Origin: Candidatus Opimibacter skivensis
Lineage (GTDB): Bacteria > Bacteroidota > Bacteroidia > Chitinophagales > Saprospiraceae
NCBI GenBank assembly: GCA_016722045.1
Contig: JADKGY010000031.1
Location: 62,001 to 126,000, forward strand
DNA: 64,000 nucleotides
Direction: 5' to 3'
Part shown: one piece after another, positions 46,285-54,833 of the stretch
Layout: every line of letters begins with the position of its first letter
Position numbering within the stretch: the first letter of the stretch is position 1
The notes under the pieces: model-generated
The model's database searches: none
What the model was told of the DNA's origin: nothing
Seen by the model: the letters and a program-made list of their open reading frames with translations, nothing else
Translations under genes and position numbers: made by a program

Positions 46285-47715
46285 TTAGAATTCCGCGTTT
46301 CCCGGCGTCCTCGGAAAAGGAATAACATCTCTGATATTCGTCATCCCCGTCACAAACAAGACAAGTCTTTCAAATCCTAAACCAAATCCTGCATGTGGAC
46401 ATGTACCAAATCTTCTTGTATCGAGATACCAATCCATCTCATGCAACGGGATATGCATCTCTTCCATACGCTGTGTCAATACATCAAGACGTTCTTCACG
46501 TTGTGAACCACCCACAATCTCGCCGATCGAAGGAAATAAAATATCCATCGCCGATACCGTCCGTCCATCATCATCAACGCGCATATAAAATGCTTTGATC
46601 TCTTTTGGATAATTCGTAAGGATCACAGGTTTTTGAAAATGTTTTTCAACGAGATAGCGCTCGTGCTCAGATTGCAGATCGGTACCCCACCCTTCTATCG
46701 GGTATTGAAATTTTCCTTTTTTATTAGGTGTGCTATTGATTAAGATCTGAATAGCTTCTTCGTATTTCAAACGCTGAAATTCATTGTCGACTACAAAATG
46801 AAGCTTTGTAATAAGATCCATCGTGCTTCTCTCCTGCTGCGGTTTTGTAGATTCCTCTTGCTCTTGTCTTTCTTTCAGAAACTGAATATCATCGGCACAA
46901 TGTTCGAGCGCGAATGCAATAACATACTTCAACATTGATTCAGCGAGATCCATATTGTCTTTAAGATCAAAAAATGCAACCTCGGGTTCGATCATCCAGA
47001 ATTCCGCAAGATGTCTTGTCGTATTGCTATTCTCAGCACGAAATGTAGGACCGAATGTGTAGACACGGCTCAATGCCAATGCCGCAAGCTCTGCTTCAAG
47101 CTGTCCGGATACCGTGAGATTAGTGGCTTTGCCAAAGAAATCTTTTTTGAAGTCGACATCCCCTTCTTTGTTTTTTTGAGTGTTCTCCAGTGATAGCGTA
47201 GTGACTTTAAACATTTCGCCTGCACCTTCTGCATCAGATCCGGTGATGATCGGACTATGAAAATAAAAGAAGCCTCTCTCATGAAAAAAATGATGAATTG
47301 CATAGGCGAGCGCATGACGTATACGCATCACAGCGCCAAACGTATTCGTCCTGATGCGCATATGCGCGATGTCGCGGAGAAATTCCATGCTATGCTTCTT
47401 GGGCTGCAACAGATATTTGTCAGGATCGGCATCACCTACCACTTCTATCGTACGAGCTTTGACTTCAACAGCTTGTCCTTTACCCATTGATTCAATAAGT
47501 GTCCCGGTGGCGATGACAGCACTACCTGTTGTGATTCTCTTTAGCAAAGCAGGATCCGTGTTTTCATGATCGACTACTACCTGCATCGTCTGCATGCAGG
47601 ATCCATCACTGACAGCAATAAACTGATTGCTTCTAAACGTCCTGACCCAACCGCACACTGTGACTTCCTGTCCGATAGGCTTGGCGGCGAGAATTTCTTT
47701 AATTGATTTTTTCAT
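46285..47715 (-). CDS. asnS: Asparagine-tRNA ligase
   Basis: 476 residues from ATG 47715 (MKKSIKEILAAKPIGQEV). The frame is open further upstream to 47841, but that stretch is encoded by the palindrome and leader, not by the gene. The OB-fold anticodon domain has VCGWVRTFRSNQFIAVSDGS. The class II catalytic domain has motif 2 FGPTFRAENSNTTRHLAEFWMIEPE and motif 3 GFGLGFERLVLFVTG. It charges tRNA-Asn. Confidence 0.96.
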   Translation of the reverse strand: MKKSIKEILAAKPIGQEVTVCGWVRTFRSNQFIAVSDGSCMQTMQVVVDHENTDPALLKRITTGSAVIATGTLIESMGKGQAVEVKARTIEVVGDADPDKYLLQPKKHSMEFLRDIAHMRIRTNTFGAVMRIRHALAYAIHHFFHERGFFYFHSPIITGSDAEGAGEMFKVTTLSLENTQKNKEGDVDFKKDFFGKATNLTVSGQLEAELAALALSRVYTFGPTFRAENSNTTRHLAEFWMIEPEVAFFDLKDNMDLAESMLKYVIAFALEHCADDIQFLKERQEQEESTKPQQERSTMDLITKLHFVVDNEFQRLKYEEAIQILINSTPNKKGKFQYPIEGWGTDLQSEHERYLVEKHFQKPVILTNYPKEIKAFYMRVDDDGRTVSAMDILFPSIGEIVGGSQREERLDVLTQRMEEMHIPLHEMDWYLDTRRFGTCPHAGFGLGFERLVLFVTGMTNIRDVIPFPRTPGNAEF

Positions 47716-47778
47716 TGTTTTCCTTGATCTGGAATAAGTGGCGAAGATAGGCAGATAACGGTTTTGAATCCCCGTAAG

Positions 47779-47786
47779 CAAATATA
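47779..47786 (-). promoter_or_regulatory. asnS -7 element TATATTTG
   Basis: The minus strand reads TATATTTG, a full match to TAnnTTTG, 63 bases before the asnS ATG. There is no TTG at the -33 position because that region is occupied by the palindrome, whose edge touches this element. Confidence 0.6.
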
Positions 47787-47844
47787 ATCGTGGCACGACT
47801 AGTGGTGGCACGACTAGTCGTGCCACCACTAGTCGTGCCACGAT
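47787..47844. repeat. Perfect 58-bp palindrome upstream of asnS
   Basis: The 29 bases on each side are exact reverse complements with no loop. Each arm holds two copies of a GTGGCACGACTAGT-like unit, and the centre GGCACGACTAGTCGTGCC is itself a palindrome, so it is a nested structure. It abuts the -7 element of asnS. As RNA or cruciform it would form a very stable stem. Confidence 0.95.
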
Positions 47845-47990
47845 GGTCTAACTGCCTGATAATACACGTAGTTATAAGTGGAAGTTGGGTACACATTATG
47901 GTCCACTTTTCTGATCGCTTTGTGATCACTTTCTGATCACTTTGCAGTCTATTTTATAGGTGGTATTTGGGAAGTAAAAAGCGAAATGCC

Positions 47991-49862
47991 TTACTGATTA
48001 CACTTATCCCGAATATATGGCTCAGCATCCTTCGTCCCCAGCTCAAGGGCCTTCTTCCAGTCAGCACATGCCGATTTCGGGTCTCCGAGGGCTTCCCAGG
48101 CACGGCCACGGAAGAAATATGAAGCTCCGTGTGTGGGCTGAATTTTAATAGATGCATCCATGTCTCCCTTAGCCTGGGTAAATAGGCCCATCTTTCCATA
48201 ACAGAATCCCCTTTCAAAATAGACGTTTGGAAAATCAGGCTGAAGAGATATGAGCTTTGAGTATGTCTCTATGGCCTCATTGAGCATATTCGATTCTTTA
48301 TATGCAACACCCAGATTGAATAATCCATGTGTATTCGTAGGATCAGCTTCCAGTATCGTCTTAAAATCTTTTGCTGCTTCTCCAGTCTGTCCACTGGCAC
48401 CATATGAGCTGCCTCTGAATTGCAATGCTGTGAGATTCTTTGGTTCTTTGGCAATGACAGCATTTGATATCTCAATCGCCTCATTGTATTTCTTTAGATT
48501 GAAATACGCTTCTGCAAGCCTGACTTTAGCATCTGTGTAATCAGGACTTAACTGAACACCTTTTTCAATGTAAGGCAATGCCTCTTCCCATTTTCCTTCA
48601 TCGCGCAACATCGATCCATAATTGAGATTGGCAAGACCTGAACCCGGATTAGTATAAATAGCATTGCTGTAATAAGATTCCCAATTCTGATATGTACCGG
48701 AACGCCATAGATTCACACCCGACCAAATCACCAGTACTGATCCAAATACAACAGGCGCGTATGCTTTGTTGATGAATTTTATTTTATCAATCAATCCCAA
48801 TGCTATGAGCCATAGGCCCACATAAGGAAACCATGCCCTGTGATCAAGATAATCATACGCTACACCGGCAAATGAAGGCTCATACGCCATCGAAGGCAAT
48901 AATGGAGCAAGCCACAATGCAAATCCTGAAATCAGGATCCGCTGATCAGGTTTATTTTTCCAAACCAAATACCCAAATATCCCCAACAGAACGACACCTC
49001 CTAACGTCCAGAAAATAGAGTATCCCGGCATCACACTAAATCCAAGAGGAATAATCATTTTGAAAAACTCTTCAGGTAATGATCTGAGATTATGAAAAAA
49101 TGCAAGCGCCGCTAAATTTCCTGCCGATGCAATTGCTTTCCCGCGCAATACAAAATAAACAATGAAGAGTACCCCATTTATACCTAACCACATCCACGCA
49201 ACAGCGTCCGGCATTTTTTTCTTTTCCATATACATCATCACAAATGCGATGGGCAATAACGCGATCGCCGATTCCTTCGTCAACAACGCCATAAAAAAGA
49301 ATGGCACAGCCAACCACAACGATTTCGCAGAACCAGATTTCAAATACCGCTGGACAAGGATTAAAAATGATAATCCAAAGACCATTAAATACAAGTCACC
49401 CCTGGCTGCAATCCAACCGACGACATGCGGAGTAAGAAGATTCATTCCATAAAGCAATGCACCTGCCCAGGCGAGAAGAGGTTTGAAATAAAACTGAAGA
49501 AAAAAGAAGAGTAAAACGACACCCAGGATGAAGATGATCAGGTTGTGCACATGATAGACCGCAGGATTGGTTTTTCCTATCGCATAATCGATCATATAGG
49601 TGATGCTCTGCCAAGGCCGGTACAATTCTATCCGGGCATCCATAAACCATGCATCTGTTGTAAACGCGAGCGGCAGATTAAAGCCCTCTTTCAGCATCGG
49701 ATTTTCTTTGATCATCTTATCATCGTCATGCATGACATAATCAAAGAAGATCGTCCTTCCATAGATGATAGCAGGAATAGCTACCAGTAGAAGATAATGC
49801 CAGAGCTTTAGCTTTTGAACAGATTTTTTTGCGACAGCAGGTTTCAGTTTCTTATTGGCCAT
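47991..49862 (-). CDS. Membrane protein with TPR domain (TMTC-like)
   Basis: 623 residues. After a basic start there are about ten to eleven helices, with the loop FFDYVMHDDDKMIKENPMLKEGF containing the acidic run of GT-C enzymes and YRPWQSITYMIDYAIGK. From about residue 420 five or six TPRs follow (GSGLANLNYGSMLRDEGKWEEALPYI, VKYKESN-type helices). The arrangement matches TMTC/PMT-like proteins, some of which O-mannosylate secreted proteins. The substrate is unknown. Confidence 0.75.
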   Translation of the reverse strand: MANKKLKPAVAKKSVQKLKLWHYLLLVAIPAIIYGRTIFFDYVMHDDDKMIKENPMLKEGFNLPLAFTTDAWFMDARIELYRPWQSITYMIDYAIGKTNPAVYHVHNLIIFILGVVLLFFFLQFYFKPLLAWAGALLYGMNLLTPHVVGWIAARGDLYLMVFGLSFLILVQRYLKSGSAKSLWLAVPFFFMALLTKESAIALLPIAFVMMYMEKKKMPDAVAWMWLGINGVLFIVYFVLRGKAIASAGNLAALAFFHNLRSLPEEFFKMIIPLGFSVMPGYSIFWTLGGVVLLGIFGYLVWKNKPDQRILISGFALWLAPLLPSMAYEPSFAGVAYDYLDHRAWFPYVGLWLIALGLIDKIKFINKAYAPVVFGSVLVIWSGVNLWRSGTYQNWESYYSNAIYTNPGSGLANLNYGSMLRDEGKWEEALPYIEKGVQLSPDYTDAKVRLAEAYFNLKKYNEAIEISNAVIAKEPKNLTALQFRGSSYGASGQTGEAAKDFKTILEADPTNTHGLFNLGVAYKESNMLNEAIETYSKLISLQPDFPNVYFERGFCYGKMGLFTQAKGDMDASIKIQPTHGASYFFRGRAWEALGDPKSACADWKKALELGTKDAEPYIRDKCNQ

Positions 49863-49931
49863 GGAGAATAAGCTAGGTAAGCATCAACAATGATATGAAG
49901 AAAAAATAAGATATGAAGAGTATACTTTAGG

Positions 49932-51668
49932 TTAAAGCACATCTACAAAACTCCTGATCTCCATCAACATTTGCTCTCTTGATTTTCCTCCGGGGATAGC
50001 CCCATACCGAACAGAAAGGCATTGTTCAAAAAATACAGAAACGCGGGTCTTTACTAAATCGGCAACACCACTTTTGTCGAGATAGAACTGAAGTTTTCCC
50101 TGGTCAAGTTCTGAAGGCGGGATAGAAAGTTTGTCGGAAAGAAATTTGTAGAATAGCTCAGTAGCCCGTTCGAAAAATTCTTTATCGGAAAAATTCGAAG
50201 AAGACATCTGCAAAGCATCGATCTGAAGACGGGCATTTCGGACAGCAGCTATCCGGATCTTTTCATCTTCCGGAATTGCATCCTCTCGTTTGCGTTTGAA
50301 GGAAACGAACATCCCCCAGAATGAACCGGAAAGAATCAATCCAAAAAGAAATAAATGAGGTATGGACATCCAGAAACGATCATCTGTAGTGATATTCCTG
50401 ATCTTTCTCAATTGATTTGGAATTTCAGGTGCTGCAGTGATTGTTGTTTTTTTTCCACTATTTGCTCCTTGTGTGACATTTAGCCTCACTGTATCCGTGC
50501 TCGCTGTTTCGTATTTCAGTGTCCTTGGATTGAAATAGATAAGGGGTACGACAACTTTATAATGACCGGGTTCACGTGGAATCATCTGATATTCAATCGT
50601 GCGGTGGTGCGTGATATGGTCCTGGTCATCTGTCATTTTATCCTCAATAATGCGGGGATCGTAAATTTCAAAATCGCCATCTGCGACCGGGGTGGGAGGA
50701 TCCCATCGTTTGCCATCACCATCACCTTTTATCTCTACTGAAATGGTAAATGCATCATCAGTGGTAATGTCAGTTTGCCCCGGAGATCCTTTGACAGAAT
50801 AATGACCTACAGCACCTGAAAATGCTGAAGGTGCGCCAGGTGGTAATGGTAAAATGTGAACTGTCAATGGAGCGGAAGAAGCTTTGGTCACATCCATACT
50901 TCTCATGGAAAAGAATCCGCGTTGCTCAGGGAAAGGGGCCTCAAGTCCAACATCCATGATCATCGGATCAATGGTATACGTCCCGGATTGATGAGCAAAG
51001 AGTGCAATGGCTTTTATGACACGTGACGTATAGTGGACACCGTTGACATTCTCCATTGTTGATTGTCGGTTGAAGTTGCCGAAATTCTGAATAAAGAAAT
51101 CTGCGTAGTCATCTTCAGAAAGTACATTGACACTTTGTACATTCTGATTGAACAGTAGTTTGTATTGAAGGATGATTTGCTGACCCGGATAGTAGGATGT
51201 TGTATCCAGAGAGGCAACGAGTAAAACATTTTCTTTGCCAGTGGCTGTGATGCCTGAACCCGAATTGGTTTTTGATTTCACGACTTCGATCGTCAGTGGC
51301 CTTGTTGACAGTTGTTTTCGTCCGGCTGCCACTTTTGCGGAGCCGATCGTAAATTTTCCTACCTGAACAGCAAGCAAGGAATATGACCATGAAATACTTT
51401 GACTCATCTGTCCATTCATGATCATGGTGCTCGATGAGGTAGAAGGACCAGCTACAACTTTAAAATTTTCGAAAGTAGGTGGTTGAAAATTTCCGCCCTG
51501 GGCATTGCGAAGTTCAAAGGTGATATCAAAGACTGTATTCTGTGCTACTTTGTCACTCGCCACTGCGGCTGCAAAAACCGGATCCTGTGCATGTGAATTT
51601 TCTACACAGCAGAAGACGACCAGGCAAGTGAGGTATGCGAAAAGAAGATTAAAACTTTTTTTTCTCAC
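49932..51668 (-). CDS. batD: BatD family protein
   Basis: 578 residues with a signal peptide (LLFAYLTCLVVFCCVENSHAQ). Ig-like repeats start AAAVASDKVAQNTVFDITFEL. A single helix near 440-460 (FWMSIPHLFLFGLILSGSFWG) precedes a cytoplasmic C-terminus with FFERATELFYKFLSDKL. BatD belongs to the Bat complex, linked in Bacteroidota to aerotolerance. It overlaps the preceding short BatD-like gene by 20 bases. It is the last gene of the split Bat cluster. Confidence 0.9.
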   Translation of the reverse strand: MRKKSFNLLFAYLTCLVVFCCVENSHAQDPVFAAAVASDKVAQNTVFDITFELRNAQGGNFQPPTFENFKVVAGPSTSSSTMIMNGQMSQSISWSYSLLAVQVGKFTIGSAKVAAGRKQLSTRPLTIEVVKSKTNSGSGITATGKENVLLVASLDTTSYYPGQQIILQYKLLFNQNVQSVNVLSEDDYADFFIQNFGNFNRQSTMENVNGVHYTSRVIKAIALFAHQSGTYTIDPMIMDVGLEAPFPEQRGFFSMRSMDVTKASSAPLTVHILPLPPGAPSAFSGAVGHYSVKGSPGQTDITTDDAFTISVEIKGDGDGKRWDPPTPVADGDFEIYDPRIIEDKMTDDQDHITHHRTIEYQMIPREPGHYKVVVPLIYFNPRTLKYETASTDTVRLNVTQGANSGKKTTITAAPEIPNQLRKIRNITTDDRFWMSIPHLFLFGLILSGSFWGMFVSFKRKREDAIPEDEKIRIAAVRNARLQIDALQMSSSNFSDKEFFERATELFYKFLSDKLSIPPSELDQGKLQFYLDKSGVADLVKTRVSVFFEQCLSVRYGAIPGGKSREQMLMEIRSFVDVL

Positions 51669-52083
51669 GTGTTGGTTTTGTCGATTTATTTATTTGGGGC
51701 TCTACAGGAAGACGGTGTGCATCGTTCAACACCACGATTTCAACAGGATCAATTTTTAGACTATTTTCTCCATCACGAAAGTAGGCTTCCGGAATCAGAA
51801 TCTTACCTTCTTCTGCAGGTCTTAGTATGTAGGAATAGGATTGGCTCGAACTTTTCTTCCCATTGGCGATCATAAAACTGGATGATGTATTGGGTCCACT
51901 CACCACAGGAACATTTTTGAGATCAGGTGCTTCAAAGCGACCTTCACCATTTTCAATTGTATAGGTTACTTCCACCAGGTCACCAGGATTGATCGTATCA
52001 GCACTGACTTCTACTTTCACAGTCGGCTGAGCCATCAGTATAACCGTGAGCCAGCTAAAACATAATGTTATAATCGTTTTCAT
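51649..52083 (-). CDS. Single-domain BatD-like protein
   Basis: 144 residues with a signal peptide (TIITLCFSWLTVILMAQ). The rest matches the first Ig-like domain of the neighbouring BatD: VEVSADTINPGDLVEVTYTIENGEGRFEAPDLKNVPVVSGPNTSSS against the equivalent FDITFELRNAQGG and VVAGPSTSSS. There is no membrane anchor or cytoplasmic part, and the basic C-terminus ends REKKKF. Probably a duplicated and truncated BatD that is still expressed. Confidence 0.8.
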   Translation of the reverse strand: MKTIITLCFSWLTVILMAQPTVKVEVSADTINPGDLVEVTYTIENGEGRFEAPDLKNVPVVSGPNTSSSFMIANGKKSSSQSYSYILRPAEEGKILIPEAYFRDGENSLKIDPVEIVVLNDAHRLPVEPQINKSTKPTREKKKF

Positions 52084-52111
52084 TTCTTATCGTTTCTTGT
52101 ACCTCCTATTT

Positions 52112-52202
52112 CAGTATTCAGTATTCAGTATTCAGTATTCAGTATTCAGTATTCAGTATTTAGTATTTAGTATTTAGTATTCAGTATTCAGTATTCAGTA
52201 TT
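52112..52202 (-). repeat. Heptamer array CAGTATT x13 (AATACTG on minus)
   Basis: Thirteen 7-base units without a break: seven CAGTATT, three TAGTATT and three CAGTATT. It lies 28 bases upstream of the short BatD-like start, within the Bat cluster. It belongs to the AATANNN family. Confidence 0.95.
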
Positions 52203-52545
52203 CTTTTTTCATCGCAGATAACGCAGAATTATTTCGAAAATAATTTACGCTAATTGGATTTATTGTTACTTGCTATTCTTTTTTCACCGCAGATGCCGCA
52301 GAATTATTTCAAATAAAAATTTCGATATTTGGATTTCTCCGTTCTCAGCTAATCATTATCCAATTTGCTTATTGCTTTTTGCCTATTGCAATTTCTTGCC
52401 GCAAATTGCGCTGATTTTCGCAAATTAGATTTCTTAATTCGCCGCTAATTCACGCTAATTAGATTTCTGCATTTGCCTCTTTGATCACTGATCACCACAT
52501 CACTCGATCACTGATTACTGATTACCACTTACTGATTACTGAACT
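52201..52545. other. 345-base gap with a 61-bp imperfect direct repeat and degenerate repeats
   Basis: 52201-52261 and 52276-52336 are imperfect copies of each other; both start TTCTTTTTTCA(C/T)CGCAGAT and end GGATTT. From 52391 GCCGCAAATTGCGCTGATTTTCGC-type sequence is repeated in degenerate form (52441-52470), and TGATCACTGATTACTGATTACC-like repeats occupy 52480-52540. No gene seen. It separates batC from the BatD genes. Confidence 0.7.
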
Positions 52546-53283
52546 TCACCAATCCTTCACCGGTGGTGCTTTACTACCACGCACCTTTTTCAGTTTTTCC
52601 TGCACACGTTGATCTTCACGTTCTACGGCTTTCAGTATTTCTTTGGCTTCGTCTTTGCTTACATCTTCCTTTGATTGTTGTTGCTGTTGATCCTGTTGTG
52701 ATTGATTTTGAGATTCCTGTTGCTGCTGATCTTTTTTATCCTTATCGGATTGTTGTTGTTGCTGTTGTTGTTGTTGATCCTGGTTTTGCTGATCTTTATT
52801 ATCATCTTTCTTTTGCTGGTCTTTTTGTTGCTGTTGCTGCTGTTGTTGTTGTTGCAACTGACGCATGGCCAACATCAGGTTTTTTTTAGTATCCTCATCT
52901 GATGGAGATAACTTCAATGACTCTTTATAGTTTTTGATGGCCTCATCATATTCCTTGTTTTGAAAATGTGCATTGCCCATATTGTAATAGGCATTGGATT
53001 GGAGTGTGGGGTCTTTCGAATTTTCAATCGCCTTCTGATATTGAGTTACAGCTTCTGGCATCCTGTTTTGTTCATAGATGGAGTTGCCGAGGTTATAGGA
53101 TGTTTCTGCTTTGGGTTTGATTTCTTCTGCTTTTCTGTAGGCGGTCTCTGCATCCTGATATTGTCTGAGATCAAATTGTTTATCGGCTTTACGGTACAAA
53201 GGATATTCAGGCTGACTTATTCCCATAGCGGAGAAAAAAATCAGAAAAATGAACTGCAGAAAAAGAAATCGTAAGGTATTCAT
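52546..53283 (-). CDS. batC: BatC-like TPR protein with poly-glutamine region
   Basis: 245 residues. A signal peptide or anchor (LRFLFLQFIFLIFFSAMGIS) precedes three or four TPRs (YQDAETAYRKAEEIKP, SYNLGNSIYEQN, YYNMGNAHFQNKEYDEAIKNY) at about 25-135. Residues 140-210 are almost entirely Gln, Lys and Asp in runs, encoded by repeated CAA/CAG codons. The end is charged and helical. The ATG overlaps the stop of batB (ATGA), so they are coupled. Confidence 0.88.
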   Translation of the reverse strand: MNTLRFLFLQFIFLIFFSAMGISQPEYPLYRKADKQFDLRQYQDAETAYRKAEEIKPKAETSYNLGNSIYEQNRMPEAVTQYQKAIENSKDPTLQSNAYYNMGNAHFQNKEYDEAIKNYKESLKLSPSDEDTKKNLMLAMRQLQQQQQQQQQQKDQQKKDDNKDQQNQDQQQQQQQQQSDKDKKDQQQQESQNQSQQDQQQQQSKEDVSKDEAKEILKAVEREDQRVQEKLKKVRGSKAPPVKDW

Positions 53284-54281
53284 CAGATGACTTCGTGTTT
53301 GTAGTTAACGGATGCATACATTAGAATCAACAGAAGAGCAGGCAGAAGAAACCATTGAAAATAGCTTTTATGGTCAGAGAAAGATCTCTTCTCAAGATGG
53401 CCACGTTCCAGTTTGGTCAATTCGGATTTCAAATCATCAATGATCGTGGGGATACTGTTCAGGTCATAATATTTACCGTTGCCTTTACTGGCCAGGTCTG
53501 TCATGAGTTGCTTGTTGAGTTTTGTTTTTACGGGCTGACCTGTTTCATCACGTTTCACATCCTTATTTCCATTGATCATGATCGGGATCGTACCGCCTTC
53601 TTCAGTACCGACACCTACTACATAGGTTGACCAGCCCTTGGCTATTGATTCCTGTATGGCAAGTGGTGCATCACTATCATGGTCTTCGCCATCAGTGATG
53701 ATGATGATAGCTCCCTCGCCGGGTTCTTCTGAATTCTTGCCTGACTTTGTGGCTAGACGTATAGCTTCTCCTATAGCAGTGCCTTGTGTTCCGGCCTGAT
53801 CAGGATGGGCTGCATTCAGATATAATTCAATGGCGTGCCAGTCCGAGGTCAATGGGCTTTGGATGTATGCATTGCCGGCAAAGACAATCAGGCCTATCCG
53901 ATCTGTTTTAAATGCAGAGGACAAATCCAACGCAAATCGTCGCGCTCTTTCAAGTCGGTTTGGAGCTACGTCTTCCGCGAGCATACTATTGGAAATATCA
54001 AGGCACAGATAGATGTCTGCTGTTTTATTTTCGACCGTCTCTGTTTTGTACCCCCATTGAGGATTGACGGCAGCGATGCTGAGCAAAATGGCTGCCAATC
54101 CACCAAACCAAAGGAATGAGGGCTTGTTTTTCAATTTTCCTAAAACTTTTTCATTAGACAAGGCGCTTCCCCAGTTTGACCAGCTTTTTCCGCTGAACCA
54201 GGCGTTGAGAAAAAAACCTGCAATAATCAGCACAGGAAGTATTCCCAACCAAAAGAATTCAGGATGTTGAAAACGAAACAT
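53283..54281 (-). CDS. batB: BatB-like von Willebrand factor A protein
   Basis: 332 residues. Two N-terminal helices (FFWLGILPVLIIAGFFLNAWF and FLWFGGLAAILLSIAAV) are followed by a vWA domain at about 85-285. It has the MIDAS motif DISNSM and IIITDGEDHDSD, and ends in a helix (YFQWFLLPALLLILMYASV). It is the second vWA protein of the Bat complex; the partner BatA lies 6.5 kb away at 60755. It starts a new transcription unit with its own -7 element. Confidence 0.9.
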   Translation of the reverse strand: MFRFQHPEFFWLGILPVLIIAGFFLNAWFSGKSWSNWGSALSNEKVLGKLKNKPSFLWFGGLAAILLSIAAVNPQWGYKTETVENKTADIYLCLDISNSMLAEDVAPNRLERARRFALDLSSAFKTDRIGLIVFAGNAYIQSPLTSDWHAIELYLNAAHPDQAGTQGTAIGEAIRLATKSGKNSEEPGEGAIIIITDGEDHDSDAPLAIQESIAKGWSTYVVGVGTEEGGTIPIMINGNKDVKRDETGQPVKTKLNKQLMTDLASKGNGKYYDLNSIPTIIDDLKSELTKLERGHLEKRSFSDHKSYFQWFLLPALLLILMYASVNYKHEVI

Positions 54282-54378
54282 TAGATCAGGATAATAATTT
54301 GTGCAATTGTCTTACCATTTTCATCTTAAGTACATTACAGGTCATGAATCTCCTGAATATGCTTGTATCTTATATAGG

Positions 54379-54386
54379 CAAAAGTA
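54379..54386 (-). promoter_or_regulatory. Probable -7 element of the batB unit
   Basis: TACTTTTG on the minus strand, 97 bases upstream of the batB ATG. No dyad lies 22 bases further upstream, so it does not belong with promoters A to C. A TTG 16 bases upstream is closer than usual for the -33 element. Confidence 0.4.
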
Positions 54387-54719
54387 CTATACTGTATATG
54401 AACAACATTTATTGTGGCCTGATGAATGATGTTTACAGATTGTGAACGATTAAGAAAAGAGATCTTTGTTGAGACACCATTTCACGCATGACACTCCTGG
54501 AGATTGCATAAAATGGAGAGTCACAGGTAACCTTGTAAAATAATTGTCAGTTATATTGCAGAAAGATAAATCGGCATAACGATGGTGATTCCGGCAATGA
54601 ATATGCTATTGGTTTGGTTTTCAAAGCCCAATATGTAGCCATTTTATCTTATATCAGTCTGTTTCTATCCTTAGCATAAATTTTGCATTGAAGACCTGTT
54701 CCAAAATTTATGTATTACA

Positions 54720-54751
54720 TTGGCTGCAATTAAAAAATAAAAATATTTTTG
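54720..54751 (+). promoter_or_regulatory. Promoter of the exbB-tonB operon
   Basis: TTG (54720-54722) and TATTTTTG (54744-54751), 21 bases apart, match the Bacteroidota -33/-7 layout. The leader to the exbB ATG would be about 75 bases. Confidence 0.65.
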
Positions 54752-54833
54752 CACCCTTGGTCTCTTCCGTATCGACGGAGTTACTGGTTTTCGATCTCTA
54801 AAATGCATCAAATCAACTATTAAATCAATCTTT

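Larger units (their letters stand above)
47716..47990. other. 275-base gap upstream of asnS
   Basis: Holds the -7 element and palindrome listed separately, and TGATC-containing repeats at 47910-47945 (CTGATCGCTTTG, TGATCACTTT and CTGATCACTTT). No gene seen. Confidence 0.6.
54282..54833. other. 552-base divergent gap between batB and exbB
   Basis: Holds both promoters listed separately. The middle part (54420-54700) shows no gene, RNA or repeat that I can identify. Confidence 0.55.

Noticed and set aside
47716..47841. N-terminal extension of asnS with MARLVVARLVV-type repeats
   Set aside because: It is the translation of the palindrome and leader. The family start is ATG 47715, and the -7 element lies downstream of the extended start.
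52660..52860. CAA/CAG triplet repeat as a regulatory microsatellite
   Set aside because: It is in frame and codes the Gln-rich part of BatC, a usual feature of this family in Bacteroidota.
54282..54833. tRNA or small RNA in the batB-exbB gap
   Set aside because: No cloverleaf or strong hairpin could be found by eye; only promoter elements are supported.
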